DNA of 64,000 nucleotides from an uncultured Mucispirillum sp. (GCA_944325215.1 CALUZC010000008.1:22946-86945); one strand, 5' to 3'. Counted from the first letter of the stretch, positions 46,406 to 55,693 are shown. Notes: generated by a model not told the origin, from the letters alone. Translations and numbers: made by a program.

Positions 46406-46468
46406 TTCTTCATAAATTAATGGTTCGCATCATTATAAACAGGGTTTTTTAATAAAAATAATTAATAT

Positions 46469-47773
46469 TTATTTAGTTGATTCTGCATATTCTACAATTT
46501 TTTTTGCAATAGTTTTTATATTACGTTCAAATTTTTCCACGTCTTTTTCAAGTAAAGTAATGCGAAAACCAAGCAGGTTTGTAAAAAATGAAGTAAGTGG
46601 CACTAGGCATATACCTGTAGCACCAAGCAGGTTATAAGCAAAACGTTTATCGTGTTCTGCATTATTATCTAAAAGCTTATTAACGTATTCTTTCACTTCT
46701 TTATTTTCAATTTCCAGATATTGCTTGCTATTAAATACTGCCTCATTAAATACAACACTTAAGTAAAATGCACCATTACTTCTATTAACAACAATATATG
46801 GCACATCTTTTAGTATGTTATATGCAATATCAGCCAGTTTTTCATAATGAGTTACTCTAGTTTGTAAGTATTTTGCATATTCTGGGTGCTCCATAAGTTT
46901 TGGTATTGCCATTTGTGGCATAGTGGTAGAGCATACTTCTGCCTGTTTTTGTTTAAATATTGCTTGTATATATCTATCAAAATCTGCATCTTTTCCGTAG
47001 TTATATACTTCAATCCAGGCACATCTTGCTCCAGGCCAAGGCACTTCTTTTGATAAAGAATTCATGCTGATTGCTGGCACATCACCAATTACTTCAGAAA
47101 GATATGGTGTTTTTTGACCATTATATATCATATTATGGTATATTTCATCTGCCACAATAAAAAGGTTATGTTCGCGAGCTATACGGACAACTTCTTCCAA
47201 TTTTTCTCTTGTATAAACATAACCTGTTGGGTTATCTGGGTTAATTATTAAGATACCAACAATGGAGTGAGCACTTTTAATTTTTCTTTCAAGCTCACCT
47301 AAATCTGGTGCCCAGTTATTGTATGGGTTCATTTTATATGTATTTGGTGGAAATGATGCGTGTGCCACTTCTGCCATAAAGTGAGTAGAATAAGTAGGCT
47401 CTGGCATGATTATGCGGGCATCAACACGGATAACAGAGTAACTTCTAGCAATAGCGTCTCCTAAACCATTAAAAAATATAATATCATCTTTAGTAATTTG
47501 AGCACCACCTAGTGCATTTCTTTTAGCTGCTAAATATTCACGGGTAGAATCAACACCTTTAGTAGGAGAATATGCAAAAGACATATTATCATCTATTACT
47601 TCTTTTAGCACATCTTTAATCCATTCAGGCACCTGCTCCCCTTTCATAACAGGGTCGCCAATATTTTCCCAAGAAATTTCTAACCCTTTTGACTTCATAA
47701 AATTAGCAATTTCCACAATATTCCTAATCTCATAAGTTAAGCCGCTGCCAATTGTTGCAAAATCTGCTCTCAT
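46469..47773 (-). CDS. PLP-dependent class I/II aminotransferase
   Basis: This 434-residue protein has the fold-type I pattern: IINPDNPTGYVYTREKL, IVADEIYHNMIY, then ISMNSLSKEVPWPGARCAW with the PLP lysine in LSKE. The start MRADFATIGSGLTYEIRNIVEIA and the PLP region resemble aminotransferases of the alanine/aspartate group. I cannot give the specific substrate. It lies 63 bp upstream of the cobalamin operon on the same strand and may be co-transcribed. GGTGGAAAT precedes the ATG. A diverged copy of its start region lies upstream at 47925-47953. Confidence 0.85.
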   Translation of the reverse strand: MRADFATIGSGLTYEIRNIVEIANFMKSKGLEISWENIGDPVMKGEQVPEWIKDVLKEVIDDNMSFAYSPTKGVDSTREYLAAKRNALGGAQITKDDIIFFNGLGDAIARSYSVIRVDARIIMPEPTYSTHFMAEVAHASFPPNTYKMNPYNNWAPDLGELERKIKSAHSIVGILIINPDNPTGYVYTREKLEEVVRIAREHNLFIVADEIYHNMIYNGQKTPYLSEVIGDVPAISMNSLSKEVPWPGARCAWIEVYNYGKDADFDRYIQAIFKQKQAEVCSTTMPQMAIPKLMEHPEYAKYLQTRVTHYEKLADIAYNILKDVPYIVVNRSNGAFYLSVVFNEAVFNSKQYLEIENKEVKEYVNKLLDNNAEHDKRFAYNLLGATGICLVPLTSFFTNLLGFRITLLEKDVEKFERNIKTIAKKIVEYAESTK

Positions 47774-48050
47774 ATTTCCACCTTTTAATTTTTATATAAT
47801 ATTAATATTGTTATCCATTTAAGTGCATGGATGCACTTCTTTAGTAAATAAATATGGGACTTGTTCCCTTATTTATGCTAAATAAAAATTTCACGGACGA
47901 AATTTTTATTATGGTGTAATAAATTTGCGAAATCTGCTCTCACGCTCCACCCTGTAAAATCAATTATATTTAATATATCTATTTAAAACACATGGACGTG
48001 TTTTCTTTAGTTAGTAAATAATGGTACTTATTCCATTATTTACATTTATA
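47755..48050. repeat. Diverged tandem duplication with covarying hairpins
   Basis: The order [GCRAAATCTGCTCTCA, CCACC, AT spacer, ATCYATTTAA, hairpin, CTTTAGT, AAATAA, hairpin] occurs twice, beginning near 47757 and 47928. Paired stem bases differ between copies in a compensating way (AAGTGC/GCACTT against AAAACAC/GTGTTTT; GGGA/TCCC against TGGT/TCCA), while the loops stay alike. The first unit begins with the aminotransferase start codon region; the second holds a non-functional copy of it. Confidence 0.7.
47821..48045 (+). ncRNA. Candidate CsrA-binding structured RNA (hairpin cluster)
   Basis: Five inverted repeats lie in this stretch of the gene-free region 47774-48366. Three have a hexaloop of the form A-Y-GGA-Y closed by C-G: AAGTGC-ATGGAT-GCACTT (47821-47838), a 12-bp stem around ACGGAC (47881-47910), and AAAACAC-ATGGAC-GTGTTTT (47985-48004). 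The loop and closing pair equal the known CsrA/RsmE site CANGGANG. Two other hairpins (47846-47874 and about 48017-48042) follow the first and third. TATAAT at 47795-47800 could be a -10, but no good -35 is visible. Transcription is unproven. An inverted-repeat family is the alternative. Confidence 0.5.
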
Positions 48051-48179
48051 TTATTGCATTAATTTATATATATATTTATTTATATAACAGCACCTAAAAA
48101 AATCTTATAAATATACATAATGTTTTAACTTCATGTATATAACCAATTTATTAAGCCGTAATACATATAATATAATATT

Positions 48180-48292
48180 CATTTTATTTATATACTATAT
48201 TATTTATGCACTACTTTATTTATTTACTATTTTATTTATACATTATTTTATTTATGCAATATTTTATATATATTTATTTTATTAATATAATA
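48180..48292. repeat. Degenerate AT-rich tandem repeat
   Basis: About six imperfect units of the form TTTATTTATRCANTATT, with a period of 16-20 bp, fill this stretch (for example TTTATTTATACATTAT, TTTATTTATGCAATAT). No gene or hairpin is apparent. It lies in the same gap as the hairpin cluster, upstream of both flanking minus-strand genes' ends. Confidence 0.55.
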
Positions 48293-48366
48293 TGGTTATT
48301 TATAAGCAATACTATTTATAAACCATTTATATTCTAATATCTTTATAATATGATTACTAAAATATA

Positions 48367-48687
48367 TTAATGCACTATTTTTAAACCGATAATACCTGCT
48401 ATAATCATAGCAATAAAAAATAAACGCCAAAAATTTGCACTATCACCAAAGAAGAATATGCCTATTAATAAAGTGCCAACTGCTCCAACACCTGTCCATA
48501 TAACATAAGCTGTGCCTATGGGAATAGTTTTTTGTGCTAAATATAAAAATACTCCACTTAATGCCATAGATATAACTGATACTCCAAAAAAGAGTATATT
48601 ATATTTTGTATAAGTGGAAGCAAGCTTAAAACCTAAAGGCCAGCCTATTTCAAAAAGCCCAGCTATAATTAAATAAAACCAGCTCAT
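48367..48687 (-). CDS. sugE: SMR-family transporter, SugE/Gdx type
   Basis: This 106-residue protein has four membrane helices with the charged glutamate in the first (GLFEIGWPLGFKLAS, E13). IPIGTAYVIWTGVGAVGTLLIG is the SMR core, in the SugE/Gdx rather than the EmrE version. Gdx members export guanidinium, and others export quaternary ammonium compounds. It lies 6 bp after der on the same strand, so it may be a read-through passenger. No guanidine riboswitch is visible. Confidence 0.88.
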   Translation of the reverse strand: MSWFYLIIAGLFEIGWPLGFKLASTYTKYNILFFGVSVISMALSGVFLYLAQKTIPIGTAYVIWTGVGAVGTLLIGIFFFGDSANFWRLFFIAMIIAGIIGLKIVH

Positions 48688-48693
48688 ATCTCT

Positions 48694-50034
48694 CTACTCA
48701 TCATCTGCATATTTGCTTTTTCGTTTTCTTATACTTAACCTTACAGGCACGCCGTTAAATCCAAAAGCTTCTCTCAACATATTTACTAAAAACCTTTCAT
48801 AAGAAAAGTGAACCCCTTGTGGATTATTTACAAAAGCCACAAAATATGGCGGGCGGGTTGCAACTTGAGTCATATAATAAAATTTTAATCTTTTAGTTCC
48901 CACAACTGGTGGCTGGTGCCTTTCTAATGCCTGCTGTAATACCTCATTTACTGCACTGGTTGGTATACGCTTATTATATTCAAGATATAATTTTTTCACA
49001 TAATCAAATATCTTTTCACAGTTTTTACCAGTTTTCGCAGATATAAATAGTATAGGTGGGTTAGATAAAAACTGCAGTTTCTCAGCTATCTGCCTTTTAA
49101 AATTTTTCACTGCCTTTTCATCTTTTTCTGCTATATCCCATTTATTTACTGCTAAAATAACAGATTTGCCCTCTTCCCAAGCATCACTTATTACTTTAAC
49201 ATCTCTTTCATTTAATCCATCTGCCCCATCAATTACTGCAACAGCAATAGAAGCATTACTGATAGCATCTTTTGACCTGTAATAACCATATTTTTCAATG
49301 GTATCTTTAAACATTACAGATTTTTTCCTAATACCTGCTGTATCTGTGATAATATATTTATCATTTTTATAGGTAAAATAAACATCAACACTGTCCCTTG
49401 TAGTGCCTGCAAGTGGTGTTACAATAACTCTGTCTTCTCCAAGCCATGCATTTAATAAACTTGATTTTCCCACATTTGGTCTGCCGATAACTGCTATTTT
49501 TATAGCTTCATCTTCATCTTCCAAATCTTCTTCACTTTCTTCTTCATCTGGAATATAATCTATTATATAATCAAGCACATCATCTACATTTTTACCATGT
49601 AGTGCTGATATGGCAAAAAGCTCCACATCACCAAGTTTATAAAACTCATTTACTGCCTGCTCTCTTGCATTACTATCTGCCTTATTTACTGCTATTACAA
49701 AAGGTTTGCCAACTTTCCTAAGCATATCGCATACTATTTCATCAAGTGCATGAAGCCCGTCTGCTGCATCTACTACTAATATTAAAAAATCAGCCATTTC
49801 CAGTGCTTTAAAAAACTGCTCCTGCATTTCCTTTTTTAATATATCTGCCTGTAAGTCAAAGCCTGCTGTATCTACAAGCTTAAATTTTTTACCAAGCCAG
49901 GAAGTTTCCACCTCTATCCTATCCCTTGTTACTCCGGGCATATCATCAGTAATTGCAATTCTTCTACCTGCAATTCTGTTAAAAAGGGTGGATTTGCCAA
50001 CATTTGGTCTGCCTATAATACCTAAATTAAACAT
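48694..50034 (-). CDS. der: Ribosome assembly GTPase Der (EngA)
   Basis: This 446-residue protein has two GTPase domains in tandem: GRPNVGKST (about 8-16) with DTAGFD, and GRPNVGKSS (about 184-192) with DTAGIRKK. NKAD and NKWD guanine-specificity motifs are present. The C-terminal KH-like domain follows. An acidic linker joins the two G domains (EEESEEDLEDEDEA). It acts in 50S subunit maturation. It shares one base with gltX. Confidence 0.96.
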   Translation of the reverse strand: MFNLGIIGRPNVGKSTLFNRIAGRRIAITDDMPGVTRDRIEVETSWLGKKFKLVDTAGFDLQADILKKEMQEQFFKALEMADFLILVVDAADGLHALDEIVCDMLRKVGKPFVIAVNKADSNAREQAVNEFYKLGDVELFAISALHGKNVDDVLDYIIDYIPDEEESEEDLEDEDEAIKIAVIGRPNVGKSSLLNAWLGEDRVIVTPLAGTTRDSVDVYFTYKNDKYIITDTAGIRKKSVMFKDTIEKYGYYRSKDAISNASIAVAVIDGADGLNERDVKVISDAWEEGKSVILAVNKWDIAEKDEKAVKNFKRQIAEKLQFLSNPPILFISAKTGKNCEKIFDYVKKLYLEYNKRIPTSAVNEVLQQALERHQPPVVGTKRLKFYYMTQVATRPPYFVAFVNNPQGVHFSYERFLVNMLREAFGFNGVPVRLSIRKRKSKYADDE

Positions 50035-51491
50035 TAAGCCATTCCTGCTTTTTCCATTGTAGCTTTTATTCTTTCTGTTAGCTCTGCAACTGGTAATATG
50101 GTTGCAACACTATCCATTTCAGGACCTTTAGTGCTTCTTGTAATGCCACATCTTACAGCCATATATAATGGTTTGCCTTTTGTGAGAGTTTCTTTTTGTA
50201 TTTCTTTCATAATTGCTCTATAAGTTTCTAAATCAAGGTATTCTTTGCCAGCTATCTTTAATAAAAATAAATCAAGCACACCTTTTGATGTAGGAAGATT
50301 TAACATTTCCATAGCTTCTTCTGTAATCTCATCAGGCAATTCAAAATAAACCTTTAAATAAGTTGGTGCATCACTTAATAAAGTAAAATTATCTCTTACA
50401 GATAAAAGCATAGCTTCTACTTTTTCTTTATTTTCATTAATGTATTTTTCATCAGCTAAACCACTTTCAATAATGTATGGCTTGCATAATTCTAAAAGCT
50501 CAGATATTTCTTTAGAACGTATATATATACCATTCATCCATTTTAACTTATCAAAATCAAAAACAGCAGCACTTTTTGATACTCTTTTCATGGAAAATTT
50601 TTCTTTTAATTCTTCCATTGTAAAAAGTTCTCTTTCATCATCTGAACTCCATGATAAAAGGGACATATAGTTAATCATAGCTTCTTTTAAATAGCCTGCT
50701 TTTCTAAATTCTTCCACACTAGTATTACCATGCCTTTTTGAAAGTTTTGCATGGTCTGGTCCTAAAATCATTGGAATATGAGCAAATACTGGTGCTTTTT
50801 CGCCTATGGCTTCATATATTAAAGCCTGCTTTGGTGTGTTTGATAAGTGGTCATCACCCCTTATAACGTGAGTGATTTTCATTAATGCATCATCTATTAC
50901 AACAACATAGTTATATATTGGAGCACCATCTGGGCGGATAATAATAAAATCACCAAAGGCGTTAGTTGGAAATTCTATATCCCCATGAATCATATCCTGC
51001 ACTAATATAGTTGGTTTGAAAGCACGAAATCTTATGCTGGCTTTTTCACCACGAGATTCTCTTTCTGCTATTTCTTCCTTAGTTAAATGAGCACATTTAC
51101 CACCATAAATGTATGCTCTGCCTTCCTTACTTGCTTTTTCTCTTTCTGTATCAAGCTCTTCTTTTGTGCAGAAACATTTATAAGCATAACCTTCTTCTAT
51201 TAATTTTTCAGCATATTTATTATATATATCAAAACGTTCAGTTTGACGGTATGGGCCATATTCTCCACCCTTTTTTGGACCTTCATCATAATCTAACCCT
51301 AACCATTCCAAATCTTCATAAATTAACTCTTCACTTTCTAAAGTAGACCTTTCTAAATCAGTATCTTCAATTCTTAATATAAATTTTCCACCCTGACTTC
51401 TAGCAAAAAGATAATTAAATAATGCAGTTCTTACATTACCTACATGAATGTGACCTGTTGGACTTGGTGCAAAACGAACGCGAATAGACAT
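50034..51491 (-). CDS. gltX: Glutamyl-tRNA synthetase
   Basis: This 485-residue class I synthetase has the HIGH-type motif PSPTGHIHVG (9-18) and the KMSKS-type motif KLSKRHG (about 245-251). The CFC...C element near residues 110-138 (CFCTKEEL and the CAH region) could bind zinc, as in many bacterial GluRS. It charges tRNA-Glu and possibly tRNA-Gln. AGGAG lies 8 nt before the ATG. First gene of the gltX-der-sugE unit. Confidence 0.96.
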   Translation of the reverse strand: MSIRVRFAPSPTGHIHVGNVRTALFNYLFARSQGGKFILRIEDTDLERSTLESEELIYEDLEWLGLDYDEGPKKGGEYGPYRQTERFDIYNKYAEKLIEEGYAYKCFCTKEELDTEREKASKEGRAYIYGGKCAHLTKEEIAERESRGEKASIRFRAFKPTILVQDMIHGDIEFPTNAFGDFIIIRPDGAPIYNYVVVIDDALMKITHVIRGDDHLSNTPKQALIYEAIGEKAPVFAHIPMILGPDHAKLSKRHGNTSVEEFRKAGYLKEAMINYMSLLSWSSDDERELFTMEELKEKFSMKRVSKSAAVFDFDKLKWMNGIYIRSKEISELLELCKPYIIESGLADEKYINENKEKVEAMLLSVRDNFTLLSDAPTYLKVYFELPDEITEEAMEMLNLPTSKGVLDLFLLKIAGKEYLDLETYRAIMKEIQKETLTKGKPLYMAVRCGITRSTKGPEMDSVATILPVAELTERIKATMEKAGMA

Positions 51492-51663
51492 TATTCATCT
51501 CCTATTATATTATATATAAACTTATACTTATATACTACTTTTTAATAATTACAAGGAAAAAATTATATTTTTTAATATTTTTTTTGATTTTTTATGTGCT
51601 TAAATTTTAATCAACTATTGAATTTATAATCTATACTTTATATTCATAGAATTTTTATACAAG

Positions 51664-51837
51664 TTATCCACTTTTTATCCAAATTATTTCTGTATCTTTT
51701 TATCTACCCTTGTAATTTATTGATTTTACTTGATTTGCTTGTAAGTTATTTATAATAAAAAACTATTTAGATACCATATTGAAAATCCTTATTTTTCAAG
51801 GCTTTAAGAAGTTATGGTTTTCCACAGGTTTTCCACT
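51664..51837. promoter_or_regulatory. DnaA-box-like sites in the gltX / lipoprotein gap
   Basis: TTATCCACT (51664-51672), TTTTCCACA (51818-51826) and TTTTCCACT (51829-51837) match or nearly match TTWTNCACA. The last two are 11 bp apart and on the same strand. The gap 51492-51951 is otherwise gene-free and AT-rich, apart from a terminator at its end. The function is uncertain. Confidence 0.4.
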
Positions 51838-51895
51838 TTTTAAGTGAAATTATTGATATAGCTATATTTTATATGTTTTTAATTTATATATAAAA

Positions 51896-51926
51896 AAGAC
51901 TGGTAAAATTTTAATTTACCAGTCTT
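51896..51926 (-). terminator. Intrinsic terminator after M30-type lipoprotein gene
   Basis: AAGACTGGTAAA (51896-51907) pairs perfectly with TTTACCAGTCTT (51915-51926) around a 7-nt loop. On the minus strand it is followed by a run of U's. The stem core ACTGGTAAA is the same as in the terminator at 8350. Confidence 0.85.
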
Positions 51927-51951
51927 ATATAATTTATGTATTTTCTACTAT

Positions 51952-53469
51952 TTACCAGGCATAATAAAACCCATTAACACCGTTTGTCCCTGTAAAATTA
52001 ATGGTATCAACTGGAGATGACCATCTAGTAATTTGAAACCCGTAAAGAGATAATTCTTTAGTATTACCTGTATTTGTTATAAATAACGGATTTGATGTGT
52101 TTCTTGAATAAATTTCATCTATAACTTCAGATAAATTAAAACCATTACGGTTGTATATTTCTGAGCCCTGCACACCATTAAACTCATCTATATTATACCT
52201 TTTATCAGTAGTTATACCCCTGCCTGTAACAAGTATCATCTTTGTAAAATCTAAAAATAATTCATCAAAATCCATACCTGTAACTTCTTCTATCATTTGA
52301 GTGCCATCTTTATTTGATGCATATATTTTTTTAACAATATCATCTCCAAACCTAATTTGAAGATATCTTATAAAAAGGTAACTTAAACCATAATCTAGAT
52401 AGCCGTCATTTGTTATCAATGATTTGCCTTGATTTTGATGAAAATAACCTGCTATATAATTAAAGTGTGGTGCTCCATAATTACCATAATACTCTGAAAG
52501 CATGGAAAGCCCTTCATTTATCCACACTGCTATATTTGGGGATAAACCTGCCCTGCTTCTGCTGTCAAAAAGAACCATGTGCTGAAATTCATGGATAAAG
52601 GTTGCTTTCACATCTGTTGAACGATTATCCCACTCATCTTGAGTAAAATAATTATAATTTACATATAATATATCTGATTCATTTGATTTTTCACCAGCAG
52701 GAAGTTCTGTGCTTTTAAATTTATCAGCCGTATAGAAAAAGCCATAAAAAATTTTACTAAAATCATATATCATAAATGATACTTTACCGTTGCCGTCTGT
52801 ATCTGTTTCTGTGCCGTAATATTGATGTATTATTTCATAATCTTTATCAAAAGCTTCTGTAATTGCCTGTATTTTATCATCTGATGGTTTAGTAAGCCCA
52901 TCTTCTAAAAAGAAATAAGCATGGTTTGATACTGCAATGCAAGTTGCATTTATAGTTTTAAATTGGTTATTATCAAAATCCTGCACATATACATGATCCC
53001 ATTTTGTACCAACTTCTACAACCTGTGGTGCAGTTTTGTATAACACATCATCTCTTTTCTCAATAGGCTTAAGCCCTGCATTTTCTGCATATAATTGAAA
53101 GTTTCTTATACGCTCATAAAACTGTTCTTTTTGACTTAATTCTTCTGCTGATTGTTTATAATATGAATAATCATATGATTGAGCTGCTGCATTATTATTA
53201 GATGATATTGTATAGCTGTCTTTACTAGTGTAATTGCCATACTTATCACCTGCAAAATAAGTTAATGTATGCAGCTGTTTTGTTTTATCATAAGTTACTG
53301 TATTACTACCATAAACTATAGGGTTTTCTGATGATACAATTTGTTCATTATTACTGCCAGTAGTGCTGTCATTACCAGTAGTGCTGTTATCTGAAGATAT
53401 ACCACCAATATTTGAACAGCCAGCAACTATGATAAATATAATAGTATATAAAATCAATAATTTTTTCAA
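51952..53469 (-). CDS. Zinc metallopeptidase lipoprotein (M30/hyicolysin-like)
   Basis: This 505-residue lipoprotein has the lipobox IVAGC (cysteine 18) and then a Ser/Thr/Asn-rich linker with NSTTGNDSTTGSN. The peptidase part contains HEFQHM at about 293-298, with the next acidic residues in WINEGLSMLSEYY as the likely third zinc ligand. This HEFQH-x-x-x...NEG(L)S arrangement is typical of M30-like surface peptidases. It is anchored outside the cytoplasm and may act on host or envelope proteins. It ends in a strong terminator and is a single gene. Confidence 0.82.
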   Translation of the reverse strand: MKKLLILYTIIFIIVAGCSNIGGISSDNSTTGNDSTTGSNNEQIVSSENPIVYGSNTVTYDKTKQLHTLTYFAGDKYGNYTSKDSYTISSNNNAAAQSYDYSYYKQSAEELSQKEQFYERIRNFQLYAENAGLKPIEKRDDVLYKTAPQVVEVGTKWDHVYVQDFDNNQFKTINATCIAVSNHAYFFLEDGLTKPSDDKIQAITEAFDKDYEIIHQYYGTETDTDGNGKVSFMIYDFSKIFYGFFYTADKFKSTELPAGEKSNESDILYVNYNYFTQDEWDNRSTDVKATFIHEFQHMVLFDSRSRAGLSPNIAVWINEGLSMLSEYYGNYGAPHFNYIAGYFHQNQGKSLITNDGYLDYGLSYLFIRYLQIRFGDDIVKKIYASNKDGTQMIEEVTGMDFDELFLDFTKMILVTGRGITTDKRYNIDEFNGVQGSEIYNRNGFNLSEVIDEIYSRNTSNPLFITNTGNTKELSLYGFQITRWSSPVDTINFTGTNGVNGFYYAW

Positions 53470-53504
53470 ATTCTACCCCTTTATAGTAATTCAACATAAA
53501 AAAC

Positions 53505-55145
53505 TTATTTACTAATTTCCTCTAATATCCTTGATATTTCAGGAAGCAGCTGTTTTTTACGAGATAAAACACCTGGCAGGTAAAAAAGTTTATCTTCTAA
53601 TTTTTTATAAGCAAAAATTGATTCGCCTGGTGCAAATCCTGTTGTTATTAACTGGCTTTCTTCTTTTATAATATCTGTTACAAGTAACATCATCCAGTCA
53701 AGCTTATTGTTTTCTTTTACATTTATAAGTTCTTCCTGAAGTTTCTCTTTTACTTCTCCAAGCTGTGCAAGAGTTACAGTTTCTGTTTGACTAATACCAA
53801 AACGAATGCCATACTCTTCAAATATTTTAAAATCTGTGCCTATAATATCTTTTGCAGAACGTGATGTTAAACTGTCTGTTGCAGAGAAGATTTCAATACC
53901 ATATTCTTTTGCATCTATTCCACACTGGCTTGATAAATCATTTATAGCATTTATATCATCTTGAGTACAGGTTGGTGATTTCATAATAACAGTATCACTA
54001 AGCATACCACCTAAAAGCAGCATTGCTATTTTATTAGGTATTTCTACTTTATTAGCTTTATAAAGCTGGTAAACTAGTGTGCATGTGCTGCCAACTGGCT
54101 TTGCAAAAAATGTAACTGGGCTGCTTGTTTTTATTGTGCCTAGCCTGTGATGGTCAACTATTTCCATAAGCTCAGCAGTTTCAACTCCATCTATTGCCTG
54201 AGTTGCTTCGTTATGGTCCATCATAATAAGTTTTGCACGTTTTCTTTTTAAAATATCTGTGCCTGTAATAACACCAACAAGTTTGCCATCACTTACAACT
54301 GGCAAACTTTTTGTGCCTGACTGGCTGATAGCATCAGCTACAGAATCAATATAATCATAAGGGGCACAAGGCTCTATTTTATTTAGAAGTTTACCAATTG
54401 GTGTTGCCATCTCAACACATCTAATAGTCTGAGATGAATCAAAAGGTGAATAAAATACCCAGCCTTTATAATCACCAAAATTAAGGCTTTTACATGCTTC
54501 TTCACTAAGCCCAACAATTATGATTGCAGGATATTTTTTCTTAAAAGCATCTTGAAGTATATTTTGCCTGTTACCTGTAATTAATAAAGTATGCTCTTCA
54601 TCTGATACATTTTTAACGTGTTCATTAAAATCATCATATGCCATTGTAGCAACAACAACAGACGCTTGAAATTCTTCCATTTCACCTACATTTAAAACAG
54701 TTCCGCGAAGAGAACGTCGTAATGAGTCTGCTCTTAATGAAAATACAGGCTTTTCCTGCCTGTCATCTCTTAAAAAAAGCTCGGTAACATCATTAACACC
54801 AAGCATTCCTTTGTATTCTTTATCCTGACTTATAACTGGCATAAAACGAAGGTTTTTTTCACGAAGTATTCTTAAAAATTTTGACAGAGGATCTGTAACT
54901 TCAGCTGTAATTAGGTTTGTAGTCATGCTGTCTATAACTTTTGGATAAATATCTTTCATATATTCAGGAAGAGTTGCTTCTGCTTTTTGGAAAATAAATT
55001 TTGTTTGGTCATTAACATTGCCACAGCGTATAGGAATATATTCATATTCATCACTTATTTGGTTTTTTAAATAAGCATAGCTTGCAGCAGATGCAACAGA
55101 ATCAGTATCTGGGTTTTTATGACCACATATAAATACTTTATCCAT
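53505..55145 (-). CDS. ppaC: Manganese-dependent inorganic pyrophosphatase with CBS and DRTGG domains
   Basis: This 546-residue family II pyrophosphatase has the DHH-type motif GHKNPDTDS at 8-16. CBS domains and a DRTGG insert occupy about 70-310, and DHHRLG with SDTVIMKSPT follows. The C-terminal DHHA2 region ends GVLSRKKQLLPEI. CBS-containing forms are regulated by adenine nucleotides. It hydrolyses pyrophosphate from biosynthetic reactions in the cytoplasm. It lies 2 bp after the thioredoxin lipoprotein gene. Confidence 0.92.
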   Translation of the reverse strand: MDKVFICGHKNPDTDSVASAASYAYLKNQISDEYEYIPIRCGNVNDQTKFIFQKAEATLPEYMKDIYPKVIDSMTTNLITAEVTDPLSKFLRILREKNLRFMPVISQDKEYKGMLGVNDVTELFLRDDRQEKPVFSLRADSLRRSLRGTVLNVGEMEEFQASVVVATMAYDDFNEHVKNVSDEEHTLLITGNRQNILQDAFKKKYPAIIIVGLSEEACKSLNFGDYKGWVFYSPFDSSQTIRCVEMATPIGKLLNKIEPCAPYDYIDSVADAISQSGTKSLPVVSDGKLVGVITGTDILKRKRAKLIMMDHNEATQAIDGVETAELMEIVDHHRLGTIKTSSPVTFFAKPVGSTCTLVYQLYKANKVEIPNKIAMLLLGGMLSDTVIMKSPTCTQDDINAINDLSSQCGIDAKEYGIEIFSATDSLTSRSAKDIIGTDFKIFEEYGIRFGISQTETVTLAQLGEVKEKLQEELINVKENNKLDWMMLLVTDIIKEESQLITTGFAPGESIFAYKKLEDKLFYLPGVLSRKKQLLPEISRILEEISK

Positions 55146-55147
55146 AA

Positions 55148-55693
55148 CTATTGTCCTCCTAATTCAGCAATTTGTATAGCAATACTTTTATCCATATAAC
55201 CTATAAACTGGTTCATATATTTTCCATTTTTATCAAATAAAAGTGATGTTGGTATAGGTCCAACTCTAAAATATTTTATAAGCTCTTCATTAGCTTGAAA
55301 AACTGGATATGTTACACCAAAATTATTAACAAATTCGATAGCATCATTAACATTATTATCAACAGCCAAGCCAATAATTACGAAATTTTTGTCTTTATAT
55401 TTTTCATATACTTCTATGAAATCAGGCGTTTCTGCTTTACAAGGAGCACACCATGAACCAAAAAAGTTTATAAGCACAACTTTACCTTTGTGTTCTTCAA
55501 GTATTTTTTGATACCCTTCATACCCAATAGTTTCAAGAGATGATATATTTACATTATGCTTTGGCATACTTGCCTGTGTATTATTTTCTGCATTACCTTG
55601 TCCAGCAATAGTAAGTTCACTCTTACTGTTTTGTTTACAACCATAGGCTGCTGTTATAAGTACTACAATTGTAATTAATAATAATTTTTTCAT
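55148..55693 (-). CDS. TlpA-like thioredoxin-fold lipoprotein
   Basis: This 181-residue protein has a lipobox (TAAYGC, cysteine 19), a linker, then a thioredoxin fold with VVLINFFGSWCAPCKAETP and redox cysteines C82 and C85. IGLAVD and the cis-proline loop RVGPIPTSLLFD follow. It probably reduces periplasmic thiols, for example in cytochrome c assembly. The ATG at 55693 is chosen because AAGGGG lies 8 nt before it; the longer frame from 55798 overlaps the HD gene. Confidence 0.88.
   Translation of the reverse strand: MKKLLLITIVVLITAAYGCKQNSKSELTIAGQGNAENNTQASMPKHNVNISSLETIGYEGYQKILEEHKGKVVLINFFGSWCAPCKAETPDFIEVYEKYKDKNFVIIGLAVDNNVNDAIEFVNNFGVTYPVFQANEELIKYFRVGPIPTSLLFDKNGKYMNQFIGYMDKSIAIQIAELGGQ

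Noticed and set aside
46406..46468. Cobalamin riboswitch before the cobalamin operon
   Set aside because: Only 63 bp are available and no B12-box (GCCACTG) is seen here or in 47774-48366.
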